From Ectopseudomonas mendocina (GTDB lineage: Bacteria > Pseudomonadota > Gammaproteobacteria > Pseudomonadales > Pseudomonadaceae): a DNA stretch of 64,000 nt. Each line of letters opens with the position of its first letter. Position 1 is the stretch's first letter. The stretch is taken from the NCBI RefSeq assembly GCF_007049795.1, contig NZ_SCFY01000008.1, forward strand, positions 62,001-126,000, in the 5' to 3' direction. Of this stretch, positions 49,017 to 57,891 are shown one piece after another. A program made the position numbers and the translations under genes. The notes beneath the pieces were generated by a model, which did no database searches, had not been told where the DNA came from, and saw only the letters and a program-made list of their open reading frames with translations.

Positions 49017-50098
49017 AGGTCGATCTCCACATCCCCATGCGGGGCGCTGACACATAGACGGATGGGCTGCCCGGGCTCGGCGAACAGCGTACCGCTGCGC
49101 AGATCACGCACCGTGCCGGCCAGCAGCAGACAGGTACAACTGGTGCAGATGCCCTGACGACAGCCATGAGCCGGACGCAGCCCGGCAGCTTCGGCCTGCT
49201 CCAGCAGACTTGCATTGCTGCTGCCAGAGACCTGCTGCCGGCTCCGGGCGAAGCTCAAGCGGACCTCGCCAACCTCCGTTTCGGCCAGCATCGGAAGCGG
49301 ACTGAAGCTTTCCGATTGCACGCTGCTGCCGCGTCCGGCGTCATGCCACCAGCCACACGCCTGCTCGACAAAACCACGCGGGCCACAGACCCGCAGATGA
49401 TCGCCCGGCAACGCGGCCAGCCGTTCAGCCGACAGGCGATCACCCTCGCCACTGAAAACCCGCTGCACCTGGAAGTTGGCATGACGTGCCGACAATGCCT
49501 GCAGCTCTGCGGCAAAAGCCTGCTGCCCCTGATGACGAACCTGATGCAGCAACGTCACCGGCGCAGAGAAGCCACGCGCGAGAGCGTCACGCAACAGGCC
49601 GAGCAACGGGGTGATGCCGCTGCCAGCCGCCAGTAGCAACACGGCGTTGTGCTCCTGCGGCCAGGCGAACTCACCGAATGCCTGACCCAACTCGATCACC
49701 TCACCCACCTCCAGGTGATCGAGCAGCAGATTGGACAGGCGCCCGCCCGGCTGGCGTTTGATCGCAATCTCGATGCACCCGTCGGTTGCCACCGACGTGA
49801 GGCTGTAACTGCGTCCGTGACGCACGCCGTCCTGCTCCAGATACAGCTGGACATGCTGCCCGGCTCGCCAGTCGCGCGCATTGCCATTGCAGCGCAGTTG
49901 CAGCGTCAGCATATCGTCGGCGACCCAGCGGCGCGCCTCGACCTGAGCGAACACCCGATTGAGACGCAGCGCCGCGTGCAACTGACGCAGGCATAGATCG
50001 ACGTCCGCTTCACGCAGCCAGCCGTTCGCACAAAGCTGACGCAGGGGCCGTAGGTAAGCCGCCAACCACCGCGCCCCAGAGAGAGAAAGTAAAGCCAT
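49013..50098 (-). CDS. desC: Flavodoxin-reductase-like 2Fe-2S electron donor DesC
   Basis: A 361-residue oxidoreductase supplying electrons to DesB. An FAD-binding barrel (RSYSLTSVA, near 102) is followed by an NAD-binding domain (LLLAAGSGITPLLGLLRD near 155; VCGPRGFVEQ near 237) and a C-terminal plant-type 2Fe-2S domain (CRQGICTSCTC with a later Cys in RLCVS). It is translationally coupled to desB. The ATG at 50098 is nearest the desT-side operators; the longer frame is not needed. Confidence 0.9.
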   Translation of the reverse strand: MALLSLSGARWLAAYLRPLRQLCANGWLREADVDLCLRQLHAALRLNRVFAQVEARRWVADDMLTLQLRCNGNARDWRAGQHVQLYLEQDGVRHGRSYSLTSVATDGCIEIAIKRQPGGRLSNLLLDHLEVGEVIELGQAFGEFAWPQEHNAVLLLAAGSGITPLLGLLRDALARGFSAPVTLLHQVRHQGQQAFAAELQALSARHANFQVQRVFSGEGDRLSAERLAALPGDHLRVCGPRGFVEQACGWWHDAGRGSSVQSESFSPLPMLAETEVGEVRLSFARSRQQVSGSSNASLLEQAEAAGLRPAHGCRQGICTSCTCLLLAGTVRDLRSGTLFAEPGQPIRLCVSAPHGDVEIDL

Positions 50099-50109
50099 CG
50101 AAGAATTCC

Positions 50110-50168
50110 AGTGAACACTTGTGCACAAGGCTGACAGATAGCCTGCATTTCAGTCAACATTCGTTCAC
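50110..50168. promoter_or_regulatory. Two candidate DesT operators
   Basis: GTGAACACTTGTGCAC (50111-50126) and GTCAACATTCGTTCAC (50153-50168) are imperfect palindromes in the divergent desC/desT promoter region. The GTGAAC / GTTCAC arms resemble the DesT operator as I recall it from P. aeruginosa. Confidence 0.55.
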
Positions 50169-50246
50169 CGAACTAGATCTGCGCGGTTCGACGCTGGCGC
50201 CATGCATTTGCTAGAGTGCGGCATCGCTCAACGACCACGATTTCGC

Positions 50247-50882
50247 ATGACGCCACGCGCCGAACAGAAGCAGCAGACTCGCCAGTCCCTGATGGACGCC
50301 GCCCTCACCCTGATGGAGAGCGGGCGCGGCTTTGGCAGCTTGAGCCTGCGCGAGGTCACCCGCGTCGCCGGCATCGTGCCCACCGGTTTCTATCGCCATT
50401 TCGCCGACATGGACGAACTGGGTCTGGCGCTGGTGGCGGAAGTCGGTGAAACCTTCCGTGCGGCGATCCGCCAGGTGCGCCGCCACGAGTTCGAAATGCG
50501 CGGCATGATCGACGCCTCGGTGCGTATCTTCCTTGCCGAAGTAGCTGCTAATCGCGCTCAGTTTCTGTTCCTCGCCCGCGAGCAGTACGGCGGCTCGCAA
50601 CCGGTGCGCCAGGCCGTTGCGGCCCTGCGCGAACGCATCACCAGCGACCTGGCCGCCGACCTCAAGCTGATGAACCGTATGCCGCACCTCGACGATGCAG
50701 CGCGCGACGTGGTGTCGGATCTGGTGGTCAAGACCGTATTCGCCACCCTGCCCGAACTGATCGACCCACCCGCTGAAACCCTGCCGGCGCACCTCACCGC
50801 AGAAGCCAAGGTCATTCAGCAGCTGCGCTTCATCATGGTCGGTGGCAAGCATTGGCTGGGGCTGGGCAAGCCCTCCGACTAG
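50247..50882 (+). CDS. desT: TetR-family regulator DesT
   Basis: A 211-residue TetR protein. The N-terminal HTH (SLSLREVTRVAGIVPTGFYRHFADMDEL) is at about 34-62; the C-terminal ligand domain has FLFLAREQYGGSQPVR. In P. aeruginosa DesT senses the ratio of unsaturated to saturated acyl-CoA and represses desCB and fabAB. It is transcribed divergently from desCB across 148 bases with two palindromes. The ATG at 50247 is preferred over a start at 50202. Confidence 0.88.
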   Translation: MTPRAEQKQQTRQSLMDAALTLMESGRGFGSLSLREVTRVAGIVPTGFYRHFADMDELGLALVAEVGETFRAAIRQVRRHEFEMRGMIDASVRIFLAEVAANRAQFLFLAREQYGGSQPVRQAVAALRERITSDLAADLKLMNRMPHLDDAARDVVSDLVVKTVFATLPELIDPPAETLPAHLTAEAKVIQQLRFIMVGGKHWLGLGKPSD

Positions 50883-50885
50883 ATC

Positions 50886-50940
50886 GCACCAAAATCGCTC
50901 ACCCCTAACAAAAACGCACCAAATCAAACCTGACCGCCTC
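50886..50940. promoter_or_regulatory. Two NtrC half-site-like boxes upstream of ureE
   Basis: GCACCAAAATCGCTC (50886-50900) and GCACCAAATCAAACC (50926-50940) each have a perfect GCACC left arm, and GCACCAAAAT matches the left half of the enteric NtrC consensus. The right arms are poor. They lie about 100 and 60 bp upstream of the sigma-54 -24. Confidence 0.4.
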
Positions 50941-50946
50941 GCCAAG

Positions 50947-50955
50947 TTATCCACA
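50947..50955 (+). promoter_or_regulatory. Consensus DnaA box TTATCCACA
   Basis: Exact TTATCCACA between desT and ureE. Other exact copies are at 54609, 54958 and 57575, all on the + strand. Confidence 0.5.
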
Positions 50956-50994
50956 ATAGGCTTGAACGCCCCGCCTTGCGCCACTCTCCAGCCT

Positions 50995-51010
50995 TGGCAA
51001 GCCACTTGCA
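50995..51010 (+). promoter_or_regulatory. Sigma-54 promoter of ureEFG
   Basis: TGGCAAGCCACTTGCA (50995-51010) matches TGGCACG-N4-TTGCW with one main mismatch; GG and GC are 10 bases apart. The start would be near 51021, 25 bases before ureE. Confidence 0.7.
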
Positions 51011-51045
51011 CTATTTCCGGGCACATTGCCCCGGAATAGATACGC

Positions 51046-51546
51046 ATGCTGGTGATCCACTCCCGAATCGCGCCGCAGAGCGCCTGCCACGCTGAACTGG
51101 AACTGACCTTCGAAGCCCGCAGCAAGAGCCGCCTGCGCTGTTTCACCACTGACGGTGAAGAGGTAGGCCTGCTCCTCGAGCGCGGCCAACCGGCGCTGGC
51201 TGATGGTGAGTGTCTGCTGGCCAAGGACGGGCGCATCGTCAGGGTACGGGCCAAGGCCGAACCGCTGCTGCATGTCACCTGCGCCAGCCCCTTCGAGCTG
51301 ATGCGCGCCGCCTACCACCTGGGCAACCGCCATGTCGCCCTGCAACTGGGTGACGGCTGGCTGCGCCTGCCTGACGACTACGTGCTCAAGGCCATGCTCG
51401 AACAGCTCGGTGCCACAGTCGAAGCCGTCGAAGCGTCCTATCAGCCCGAGCAGGGCGCCTACGGCGGCGGCCATCACCATTCCCATCACGGCGATGAAGA
51501 ATTCAACTACGGCCCGCGCCTGCACCAATTCGGGGTGCGCAAGTGA
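51046..51546 (+). CDS. ureE: Urease nickel metallochaperone UreE
   Basis: A 166-residue dimeric nickel-binding protein that delivers Ni to urease. The peptide-binding N-terminal domain is followed by the metal-binding domain with the LGNRHVALQL motif near residue 92 and a histidine-rich C-terminal tail (GGGHHHSHHG), which gives extra nickel storage sites. It is the first gene of the ureEFG-hupE unit, 35 bases before ureF. Confidence 0.95.
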   Translation: MLVIHSRIAPQSACHAELELTFEARSKSRLRCFTTDGEEVGLLLERGQPALADGECLLAKDGRIVRVRAKAEPLLHVTCASPFELMRAAYHLGNRHVALQLGDGWLRLPDDYVLKAMLEQLGATVEAVEASYQPEQGAYGGGHHHSHHGDEEFNYGPRLHQFGVRK

Positions 51547-51580
51547 CACCGTCCCCATCGAGCCTGGCAAAGGCAACGCC

Positions 51581-52255
51581 ATGAAACCAGCCTGGGCATT
51601 GTTGCGCCTGGCCAGCCCGCAGCTGCCCATTGGCGGCTACAGCTACTCGCAAGGCCTGGAATGGGCCATCGACAGCGGCCTGATCACTGATGCCGCAAGC
51701 ACCGAGTGCTGGCTGGCCGATCAACTGACGCTCAACCTCGCCCGCTTCGAAGCGCCGCTGCTGCTGGCTCACTGCCGCGCCGCTGACGAGGGCGACTGGC
51801 CGCGCCTGCAGCAACTGGCCGAGCAGCACCGCGCCAGCCGTGAGACACGCGAGCTGGCTCTGGAGAGTCGGCAGATGGGTTACTCGCTGCGGCAACTGCT
51901 CGAAGGCCTGCCCGAACTGGACGAGGCGGCGCGTGAAGCACTTGCAGCCCAGGACGAACCCGGCCTGGCACTGGCCTGGGCCCTGGCCGCACGCGCCTGG
52001 CAGATCAGCCCGGACGACGCCCTGGCCGCCTGGCTCTGGGGCTGGCTGGAAAACCAGCTCGCCGTGCTGATGAAGGTGTTGCCGCTGGGTCAGCAGGCCG
52101 CCCAACGCCTGACCAGCCGCCTGCTACCGCAGCTCGATGCCGCCCAGCAGCAAGCCGCCAACCTTTCCCCTGAACACTGGGGCAGCGCCGCCTTCGGCCT
52201 GGCCCTGGCGAGCATGGCGCACGAGCGCCAGTACTCACGTCTATTCCGCTCCTGA
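51581..52255 (+). CDS. ureF: Urease accessory protein UreF
   Basis: A 224-residue all-helical protein that links UreD to UreG. Diagnostic segments are [21 protein letters not shown] at the N-terminus, [12 protein letters not shown] near residue 50 and the C-terminal tail ending [15 protein letters not shown], which contacts partners. The ATG at 51581 is used; the longer frame runs through ureE in another frame. ureG follows after 16 bases. Confidence 0.95.
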   Translation: MKPAWALLRLASPQLPIGGYSYSQGLEWAIDSGLITDAASTECWLADQLTLNLARFEAPLLLAHCRAADEGDWPRLQQLAEQHRASRETRELALESRQMGYSLRQLLEGLPELDEAAREALAAQDEPGLALAWALAARAWQISPDDALAAWLWGWLENQLAVLMKVLPLGQQAAQRLTSRLLPQLDAAQQQAANLSPEHWGSAAFGLALASMAHERQYSRLFRS

Positions 52256-52271
52256 CGAGGAACAACAGCAC

Positions 52272-52886
52272 ATGAACAGCCAACCCCTGCGTGTCGGCAT
52301 CGGCGGCCCGGTCGGTTCCGGCAAGACCGCTCTGACCCTGGCCCTGTGCCGCGCCCTGCGTGAGCGCTACAACATCGCCGTGGTCACCAACGACATCTAT
52401 ACCCAGGAAGACGCCCAGTTCCTGGTGCGCAACGAGGCCCTGGAGCCCGAGCGCATCATCGGCGTGGAAACCGGCGGCTGCCCGCATACCGCCATCCGCG
52501 AAGACGCCTCGATCAACCTGGAGGCCGTCGAACAACTCAACCGCCGTTTCCCCGGCCTGGACCTGATCATCGTCGAATCCGGTGGTGACAACCTGTCCGC
52601 CACCTTCAGCCCTGAGCTATCCGACCTGACCCTGTACGTGATCGACGTATCGGCCGGCGACAAGCTGCCACGCAAGGGCGGCCCGGGTATCTGCAAATCC
52701 GACCTGCTGGTGATCAACAAGATCGACCTCGCGCCCATGGTCGGCGCCTCGCTGGAGGTCATGGAGCGCGACACGCTGAAGATGCGCGGCGACAAGCCCT
52801 TTGTCTTCAGCAACCAGAAAGTCGGCCAGGGTCTCGACGAGATCATCGCCTTCATCGAACGCCAGGGCATGCTCACCGCGGCCTGA
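52272..52886 (+). CDS. ureG: Urease accessory GTPase UreG
   Basis: A 204-residue SIMIBI GTPase that powers nickel insertion. P-loop GPVGSGKT is at residues 12-19; [28 protein letters not shown] with the CPH nickel motif, IVESGGDNL and NKIDLA (G4) are all present. No defect seen. hupE follows after 20 bases. Confidence 0.97.
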   Translation: MNSQPLRVGIGGPVGSGKTALTLALCRALRERYNIAVVTNDIYTQEDAQFLVRNEALEPERIIGVETGGCPHTAIREDASINLEAVEQLNRRFPGLDLIIVESGGDNLSATFSPELSDLTLYVIDVSAGDKLPRKGGPGICKSDLLVINKIDLAPMVGASLEVMERDTLKMRGDKPFVFSNQKVGQGLDEIIAFIERQGMLTAA

Positions 52887-52906
52887 TTCCACTCAAGGAG
52901 AACCTC

Positions 52907-53479
52907 ATGAATCTGCGCAAAACCCTCTACGCCATCGCCCTGTTCTGCACCCCGGCGCTGGCCTTTGCTCACCCCGGGCACGGCGACTCCGGGCTGATGG
53001 CCGGCCTCGCCCACCCGGTGTTCGGCCTGGATCACCTGCTGGCGATGTTCGCCGTCGGCCTGTGGGCCGCGCAACAGAGCGGTGCGGCGCGCTGGGCACT
53101 GCCGGTGACCTTCGTTGGCACCATGCTGCTCGGCGGCCTTCTCGGCTTCGCCGGTGTGGAAATTCCGCTGATGGAGACCGGCATCGCCGGTTCGGTTCTG
53201 GCCTTCGGCCTGCTGGTGGCTGTGGCTGCACGCCTGCCCATGGCGGTATCCGTTGCCCTGACCGCGCTCTTCGCCCTGACCCACGGCGTCGCCCACGGTC
53301 TGGAATTGCCTGATCTGGCCAGTCCCTTCGGTTACGCCATCGGCTTCATCGTCGCCACCGCGGCGCTGCACGCCATCGGCTTCGCCCTGGTGCGCTTCCT
53401 GCCGCAAGCGGCGGCACCGCTGGTGCGTATCGCCGGTGCAGCCTCGGCAGCGACCGGTGTCTGGTTGCTGGCTAGCTGA
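52907..53479 (+). CDS. HupE/UreJ family nickel permease
   Basis: A 190-residue membrane protein with a signal peptide (ALAFA-HPGHG) and about six helices. The family motif HPGHGDSGLMAGLAHPVFGLDHLLAM right after cleavage supplies metal-binding histidines; a second His motif is LFALTHGVAHGLEL. UreJ/HupE proteins bring Ni2+ into the cell. Placement behind ureG supports a urease-linked role. In one transcript with ureEFG. Confidence 0.9.
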   Translation: MNLRKTLYAIALFCTPALAFAHPGHGDSGLMAGLAHPVFGLDHLLAMFAVGLWAAQQSGAARWALPVTFVGTMLLGGLLGFAGVEIPLMETGIAGSVLAFGLLVAVAARLPMAVSVALTALFALTHGVAHGLELPDLASPFGYAIGFIVATAALHAIGFALVRFLPQAAAPLVRIAGAASAATGVWLLAS

Positions 53480-53481
53480 AG

Positions 53482-53523
53482 AGCCGCAGCCAATAGCGGC
53501 TACCGTGGTGCGCGCAGCGCACC
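53482..53523. repeat. Two tandem hairpins after hupE
   Basis: AGCCGC/GCGGCT (53482-53501) is followed by GGTGCGC/GCGCACC (53507-53523). There is no T tract. They are candidate 3'-end structures for the ureEFG-hupE transcript. Confidence 0.4.
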
Positions 53524-53638
53524 GACTCCGACGCGCCCACCGCGAATACTGCTCTGGGCGCTCCCCCTTCAGCCGCAGCGCTTGCCAATGCCTCTGTAGT
53601 GGGGCACAAAGTCCCGAACCGCTTTCGAGACCTGGCCC

Positions 53639-54552
53639 ATGCTGCGCATCACCCGATTTCTGCTCGTCCCGCTGCTGCTGATCGGCGTCGTCGTGCTGGT
53701 GCCACACTGACCAGCCGCCCGGCGAGCACGCCTGCAGTGCTCGAAGACCTTGGCGAACGCCCCCTGGTGATCGCCCATCGCGGTGGCAAGGGGCTGTGGC
53801 CGGAGAACACCCTGTTCGCCTTCGAGCGCGCCACCGCTCTCGGCGTCGACATGCTGGAGATGGATCTGCACCTGAGCCAGGACGCCAAACTGGTGGTGAT
53901 CCACGATGACACCCTGGAACGCACTACCAATGGCCAAGGCCCGGTCGCGCACTTCAGCCTCGCCGAACTACAAGCGCTCGATGCCGGCTACAAATGGACG
54001 GCCGATAGCGGTCAGAGCTATCCCTACCGTGGTCAGGGTACGCGTATTGCCGCACTGGAAGAGGTGTTCGAGCGCTTCCCATTGATCCCCAAGGCGCTCG
54101 AAATCAAGGTGCCCGATGTTGGTATGGAAGCTGTGCTCTGCGAAGTGCTGGCGGCTTACGACCAACTCGATCGGGTCATTGTCGGCAGTTTTCATGAGCG
54201 CAGCCTCAAGCGCTTCAGGGAGCTCTGCCCGGAGGTCGCCACCGCAGCCGGGCCGGTTTCGGTGCGCCTGCTGCTGGCGCTCAACTGGCTGGGACTGAGC
54301 GACCTGCTGTCGCCTTCCTACCCGGTGCTGCAGATACCCCCCGAGCACAGCGGCCTGACCCTGGCCACACCGCGGCTGGTTCGCAACGCACAGGCACGCG
54401 GCCTACAGGTACATCTGTGGACGATCAACGAGCAACCCAGCATGCGCGCGCTGCTGGAGATGGGCGTCAATGGCCTGATCACCGACTATCCGGATCGCGC
54501 CTTGCAGTTGTTGGGGCGCTCCACCCAGCTCGGTGCGCTGACCGAAGACTAA
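53639..54552 (+). CDS. Glycerophosphodiester phosphodiesterase, N-terminus apparently frameshifted
   Basis: The catalytic body (from about 53710 in frame) is a full GDPD domain: PLVIAHRGGKGLWPENTLFA, LEMDLHLSQDAKLVVIHDDTLERTT and the C-terminal LWTINEQPSMRALLEMGVNGLITDYP. It would hydrolyse glycerophosphodiesters to sn-glycerol-3-phosphate. The expected membrane anchor, ATG at 53639 with a hydrophobic run MLRITRFLLVPLLLIGVVVL, lies in the neighbouring frame and stops at 53710. The body frame has only a poor GTG at 53599. Either one base is missing near 53700 (error or mutation) or the anchor is lost. An intact gene would start at 53639. Confidence 0.75.
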
Positions 54553-55066
54553 GCGCACAGCGCGGGCAAACACTGACCCAACGTGAGCTAGCGCGCGCCA
54601 TCACCAGCTTATCCACAGACCCATCAACAGATTCAGGGGATAATCTTCACCCTGCGAGTGATCATCAGAAAAAACACTGGACAAACGCACGTAATCCGCC
54701 CCCTTCGCGGCGCCCACAACGGCCTGATCAAAAAAACGCCAAAGCGCTGAAGCGCTCGCCAGCAAAGGGCTACGACAAGGCTTACAGAAGTTATCAACAA
54801 CATCACCCACAGCTCTCGTGGACAAACGCAAAGCTCGGCTGCTGCTTCCCGAAAACATGTCAAGTCTCTGTGTACTAAGGAAAAATGCCACTGATCAAAT
54901 CTTCATCAGCACCTTGAAAACGGCGCCATTTAAGCCCCACAGAAAGGCACCACCAGCTTATCCACAGTTATTCCCACAGGCTTCGTGGAAAACTTTATTT
55001 TCCCCACCTGGCATGCTGCCTGCTTAGGCGAGTAGCCTTCGTTTCCCTGCCTAGTAAGGACGCTTC
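54553..55066 (+). other. 514-bp gene-free, AT-richer intergenic region
   Basis: No convincing gene. It is richer in A/T runs than its surroundings and contains DnaA-box-like sequences and many CCACAG words. An AAGGA ribosome site for lysE ends it. Confidence 0.6.
54609..54978 (+). promoter_or_regulatory. Cluster of DnaA-box-like sequences
   Basis: TTATCCACA occurs at 54609-54617 and 54958-54966, TTATCAACA at 54791-54799, and a GTTATTCCCACAG variant at 54967-54979. All are on the + strand in one intergenic gap. No dnaA or oriC neighbours are present. Confidence 0.45.
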
Positions 55067-55681
55067 ATGTTCAGTTTCTTCCTCGCCGCCATGCTGCTTG
55101 GTTTCGTGTTCAACGCCGCTCCGGGTGCCGTGTTCAGCGAAACCCTGCGCCGCGGCCTGCGTGACGGCTACAGACCTGCACTGCTGGTGCAGATCGGCTC
55201 GCTGGTGGGCGACGCCACCTGGGCCGCACTCGGCCTCACCGGCCTGGCACTGCTGCTCGACAGCGCACAGATTCGCTACCCGCTGACGCTGGCCAGCGCG
55301 CTCTACCTGGCCTGGCTTGGCTATCAGTCGCTGCGCGACGCCCATCGCCCGCCACAACCCAGCGATGATGGTCAGGTCGCCGCCGGTGGTGCCTTCGCCG
55401 CAGGCGCGGCGTTATCGCTGACCAACCCGCAGAACATCGTCTACTGGGCTGCGATGGGCGGTGCGATGGCCGCCATCGGCGTCGCCCAGCCGACACCCAT
55501 GCATTTGGCGGTGTTCTTCGCCGGGTTCATGGTGTCGTCGATCCTCTGGTGCTTCATCTGCGCCGGCCTGGTGGACTGGTTCCGCCGCGCCGCCTCGCTA
55601 CTCTGGCACCGCCTGACCTATGCAGCCTGCGGCGCGGTGCTGCTGGGCCTGGCCGGGATGAGTGCGCTGGAACTGGTCTGA
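55067..55681 (+). CDS. LysE family amino acid exporter
   Basis: A 204-residue protein with six hydrophobic segments. The family pattern is at the N-terminus (FNAAPGAVFSETLRRGLRDGY) and again in SLTNPQNIVYWAAMGG near residue 121. LysE/RhtB exporters remove excess amino acids or related metabolites. TAAGGA precedes the ATG. Substrate unknown. Confidence 0.85.
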   Translation: MFSFFLAAMLLGFVFNAAPGAVFSETLRRGLRDGYRPALLVQIGSLVGDATWAALGLTGLALLLDSAQIRYPLTLASALYLAWLGYQSLRDAHRPPQPSDDGQVAAGGAFAAGAALSLTNPQNIVYWAAMGGAMAAIGVAQPTPMHLAVFFAGFMVSSILWCFICAGLVDWFRRAASLLWHRLTYAACGAVLLGLAGMSALELV

Positions 55682-55780
55682 TCGCACGGCGGCTATCGCC
55701 ATCATCGAAACAATCTAACGGCGCGGCGCCGGCATCGGGACTAGCCTGAACAGCATGTCCCTGCGTCAGGAAGCCGCGCC

Positions 55781-55858
55781 ATGTACCTCAACGACCTGCT
55801 CAAGCAACTGCTCGCCAGCTACGCCTGCGCTACCTGCGGCATTGATACGCGGCACTGA
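55781..55858 (+). CDS. Possible 25-residue small protein
   Basis: ATG to TGA gives [20 protein letters not shown] plus IDTRH, with AGGA nine bases upstream. An amphipathic helix ([12 protein letters not shown]) precedes a CATC motif. The length is too short to rule out chance. Located between lysE and the LOG gene in a 236-base gap. Confidence 0.35.
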   Translation: MYLNDLLKQLLASYACATCGIDTRH

Positions 55859-55917
55859 CACTTGGTGGCTGCGTAGCGACTGGTTACCCTTGGCGCATTC
55901 AGCCAAGGAATCCGTCC

Positions 55918-56505
55918 ATGTCCCTGCGTAGCGTCTGCGTCTTCTGTGGTGCCAGCCCTGGCGCCAGCCCCATCTACCGAGAAGCTGCCGAAGCGCTGGG
56001 GCAACACCTGGCCGAGCGCGGTATTCGCCTGATCTACGGCGGCGGCGCAGTCGGCCTGATGGGTGTGGTCGCCGATGCGGCACTCAATGCCGGTGGCGAA
56101 GTGATCGGCATCATCCCGCAAAGCCTGGAGCGTGCAGAAATCGGCCACCGCGGCCTGACCTGCCTGGAAGTGGTGGACGGCATGCACGCACGCAAGGCGC
56201 GCATGGCTGAGCTGGCCGACGCCTTCATCGCCCTGCCCGGCGGCCTCGGTACCCTGGAAGAACTGTTCGAGGTCTGGACCTGGGGCCAGCTCGGCTACCA
56301 CGCCAAGCCACTGGGGCTGCTGGAGGTAAATGGCTTCTACAGCAAGCTGGGGGATTTTCTCGATCACCTGGTCGCCGAACGCTTCGTTCGCCCGCAACAC
56401 CGCGAGATGCTGCGGATCGCAGACACCCCGCAGGACCTGCTCGACGCCCTGAACGAGTGGCGTCCCAGCGTGGCGCCGAAATGGGTGGATCGCGCGCCCG
56501 TCTGA
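55918..56505 (+). CDS. LOG family nucleoside 5'-monophosphate phosphoribohydrolase
   Basis: A 195-residue Rossmann-fold enzyme of the Lonely-guy/YgdH group. The diagnostic [16 protein letters not shown] is near residue 106 and [16 protein letters not shown] near 40. LOG enzymes release free bases from cytokinin ribotides, or act on AMP/pyrimidine nucleotides. As I recall, P. aeruginosa has the same family next to azurin (PA4923). Bacterial function is mostly unproven. Confidence 0.88.
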   Translation: MSLRSVCVFCGASPGASPIYREAAEALGQHLAERGIRLIYGGGAVGLMGVVADAALNAGGEVIGIIPQSLERAEIGHRGLTCLEVVDGMHARKARMAELADAFIALPGGLGTLEELFEVWTWGQLGYHAKPLGLLEVNGFYSKLGDFLDHLVAERFVRPQHREMLRIADTPQDLLDALNEWRPSVAPKWVDRAPV

Positions 56506-56570
56506 GCCTGTACGCAGACATGTAACACAATGCTACGCTCTGCGGCTTCTCTCTCTACGGAAGCCGCAAC

Positions 56571-57506
56571 ATGGCCGGAAGCAGCCTGCTCGCCCTGATC
56601 GACGACATCAGTACCGTACTCGACGACGTCGCCACCATGACCAAGATCGCCGCACGCAAGACCGCCGGCGTGCTGGGTGACGACCTCGCTCTCAATGCCC
56701 AGCAGGTCACAGGCGTGCGCGCAGATCGCGAGCTGCCGGTGGTCTGGGCAGTGGCCAAGGGTTCGCTGTTGAACAAGGCGATTCTGGTGCCGGCAGCCCT
56801 GCTGATCAGCGCCGTGGCGCCCTGGCTGGTGGTGCCGCTGCTGATGCTCGGTGGCCTGTTCCTCTGCTACGAAGGCGCGGAGAAGCTGCTGCATAAGTTG
56901 CTGCATCGGCATGAGCCCGAGGAGCAGCAGGCGCGCCTGGAGGCGATTGCCGACCCTGCGATCGACCTGGTGGCATTCGAGCGCGACAAGATTCGCGGCG
57001 CCGTGCGCACCGACTTCATTCTCTCCGCGGAAATCATCGCCATTACCCTCGGCACCGTCGCCACCGCCAGCTTCCTCAATCAGGTGCTGGTGCTCAGCGG
57101 CATCGCCCTGGTGATGACCGCCGGCGTCTATGGGCTAGTCGCCGGCATCGTCAAACTGGACGATGCCGGGCTCTATCTTAGCCAGCGCGCCAGCGCCTTC
57201 GCCCAGGCTTGCGGACGCGGCATCCTGCGTCTGGCGCCCTGGCTGATGAAGGCGCTATCGGTAATCGGCACCGCAGCCATGTTCATGGTCGGCGGCGGTA
57301 TCCTCAGCCACGGCCTGCCGCCCGTCGAAGCTGCCGTGCATCACGCGGCGCAGTGGGTGGCGCAGGATGCGGGGCAGCTACTTTCTGCGCTAGTGCCGAC
57401 GCTGCTCAATGCGTTGCTGGGCGTGGCCGCCGGTTTGCTCAGCCTGCCGCTGGTGAGCCTCGGTACTCGTCTGTGGCAGTTGCTGCGCCCATCCAGGACT
57501 CGTTGA
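56571..57506 (+). CDS. DUF808 (YedI-type) inner-membrane protein
   Basis: A 311-residue protein starting [20 protein letters not shown], the DUF808 signature, followed by [17 protein letters not shown]. It has about five to six hydrophobic segments and a central polar stretch with conserved [19 protein letters not shown]. Function is unknown across the family. It stands alone. Confidence 0.85.
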   Translation: MAGSSLLALIDDISTVLDDVATMTKIAARKTAGVLGDDLALNAQQVTGVRADRELPVVWAVAKGSLLNKAILVPAALLISAVAPWLVVPLLMLGGLFLCYEGAEKLLHKLLHRHEPEEQQARLEAIADPAIDLVAFERDKIRGAVRTDFILSAEIIAITLGTVATASFLNQVLVLSGIALVMTAGVYGLVAGIVKLDDAGLYLSQRASAFAQACGRGILRLAPWLMKALSVIGTAAMFMVGGGILSHGLPPVEAAVHHAAQWVAQDAGQLLSALVPTLLNALLGVAAGLLSLPLVSLGTRLWQLLRPSRTR

Positions 57507-57574
57507 GCCGGTCATTTCCTGATCAGCCGGCGGTACGCTTCGACAAATGCGGCCGGCAAGCACTTTCCCCAAGC

Positions 57575-57786
57575 TTATCCACAGCTTGCTCCACGCTTTC
57601 CGGGGATAAGCCATGACAGCCCGATGGAAGCCTGCGGATTTTCTCCACCCGCCGCCAATCAATTCATTACAAAGGATTTTTTGCTCGACAGGTGCGCCCT
57701 GAACAAAACCTGACCAGCCACCCAGAAAGGCCGTAGGATCAGGCTCTGGGGCGCCGTTGCAGAGCTTCTCAACAGAGTTACCCACA
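57575..57786 (+). promoter_or_regulatory. Further DnaA-box-like sequences upstream of azu
   Basis: TTATCCACA at 57575-57583 and TTACCCACA at 57778-57786, with GGGGATAAG and GGGATAACC words nearby, which read TTATCCC on the other strand. The 385-base gap between the DUF808 gene and azu holds no gene that I can support. Confidence 0.4.
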
Positions 57787-57891
57787 GATTGTCGGGATAA
57801 CCTCACGTGGCGTTCGGTCGCACCCACGAGTACTGAAAGCTGTGCGAATCTGTCCATACCTGACCGGAAACTCAGAATCTGGAGGATTCAC

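Noticed and set aside
54553-55066. Chromosomal replication origin
   Set aside because: DnaA boxes are present but dnaA, dnaN, rpmH and gidA neighbours are absent and there is no clear AT-rich unwinding region.
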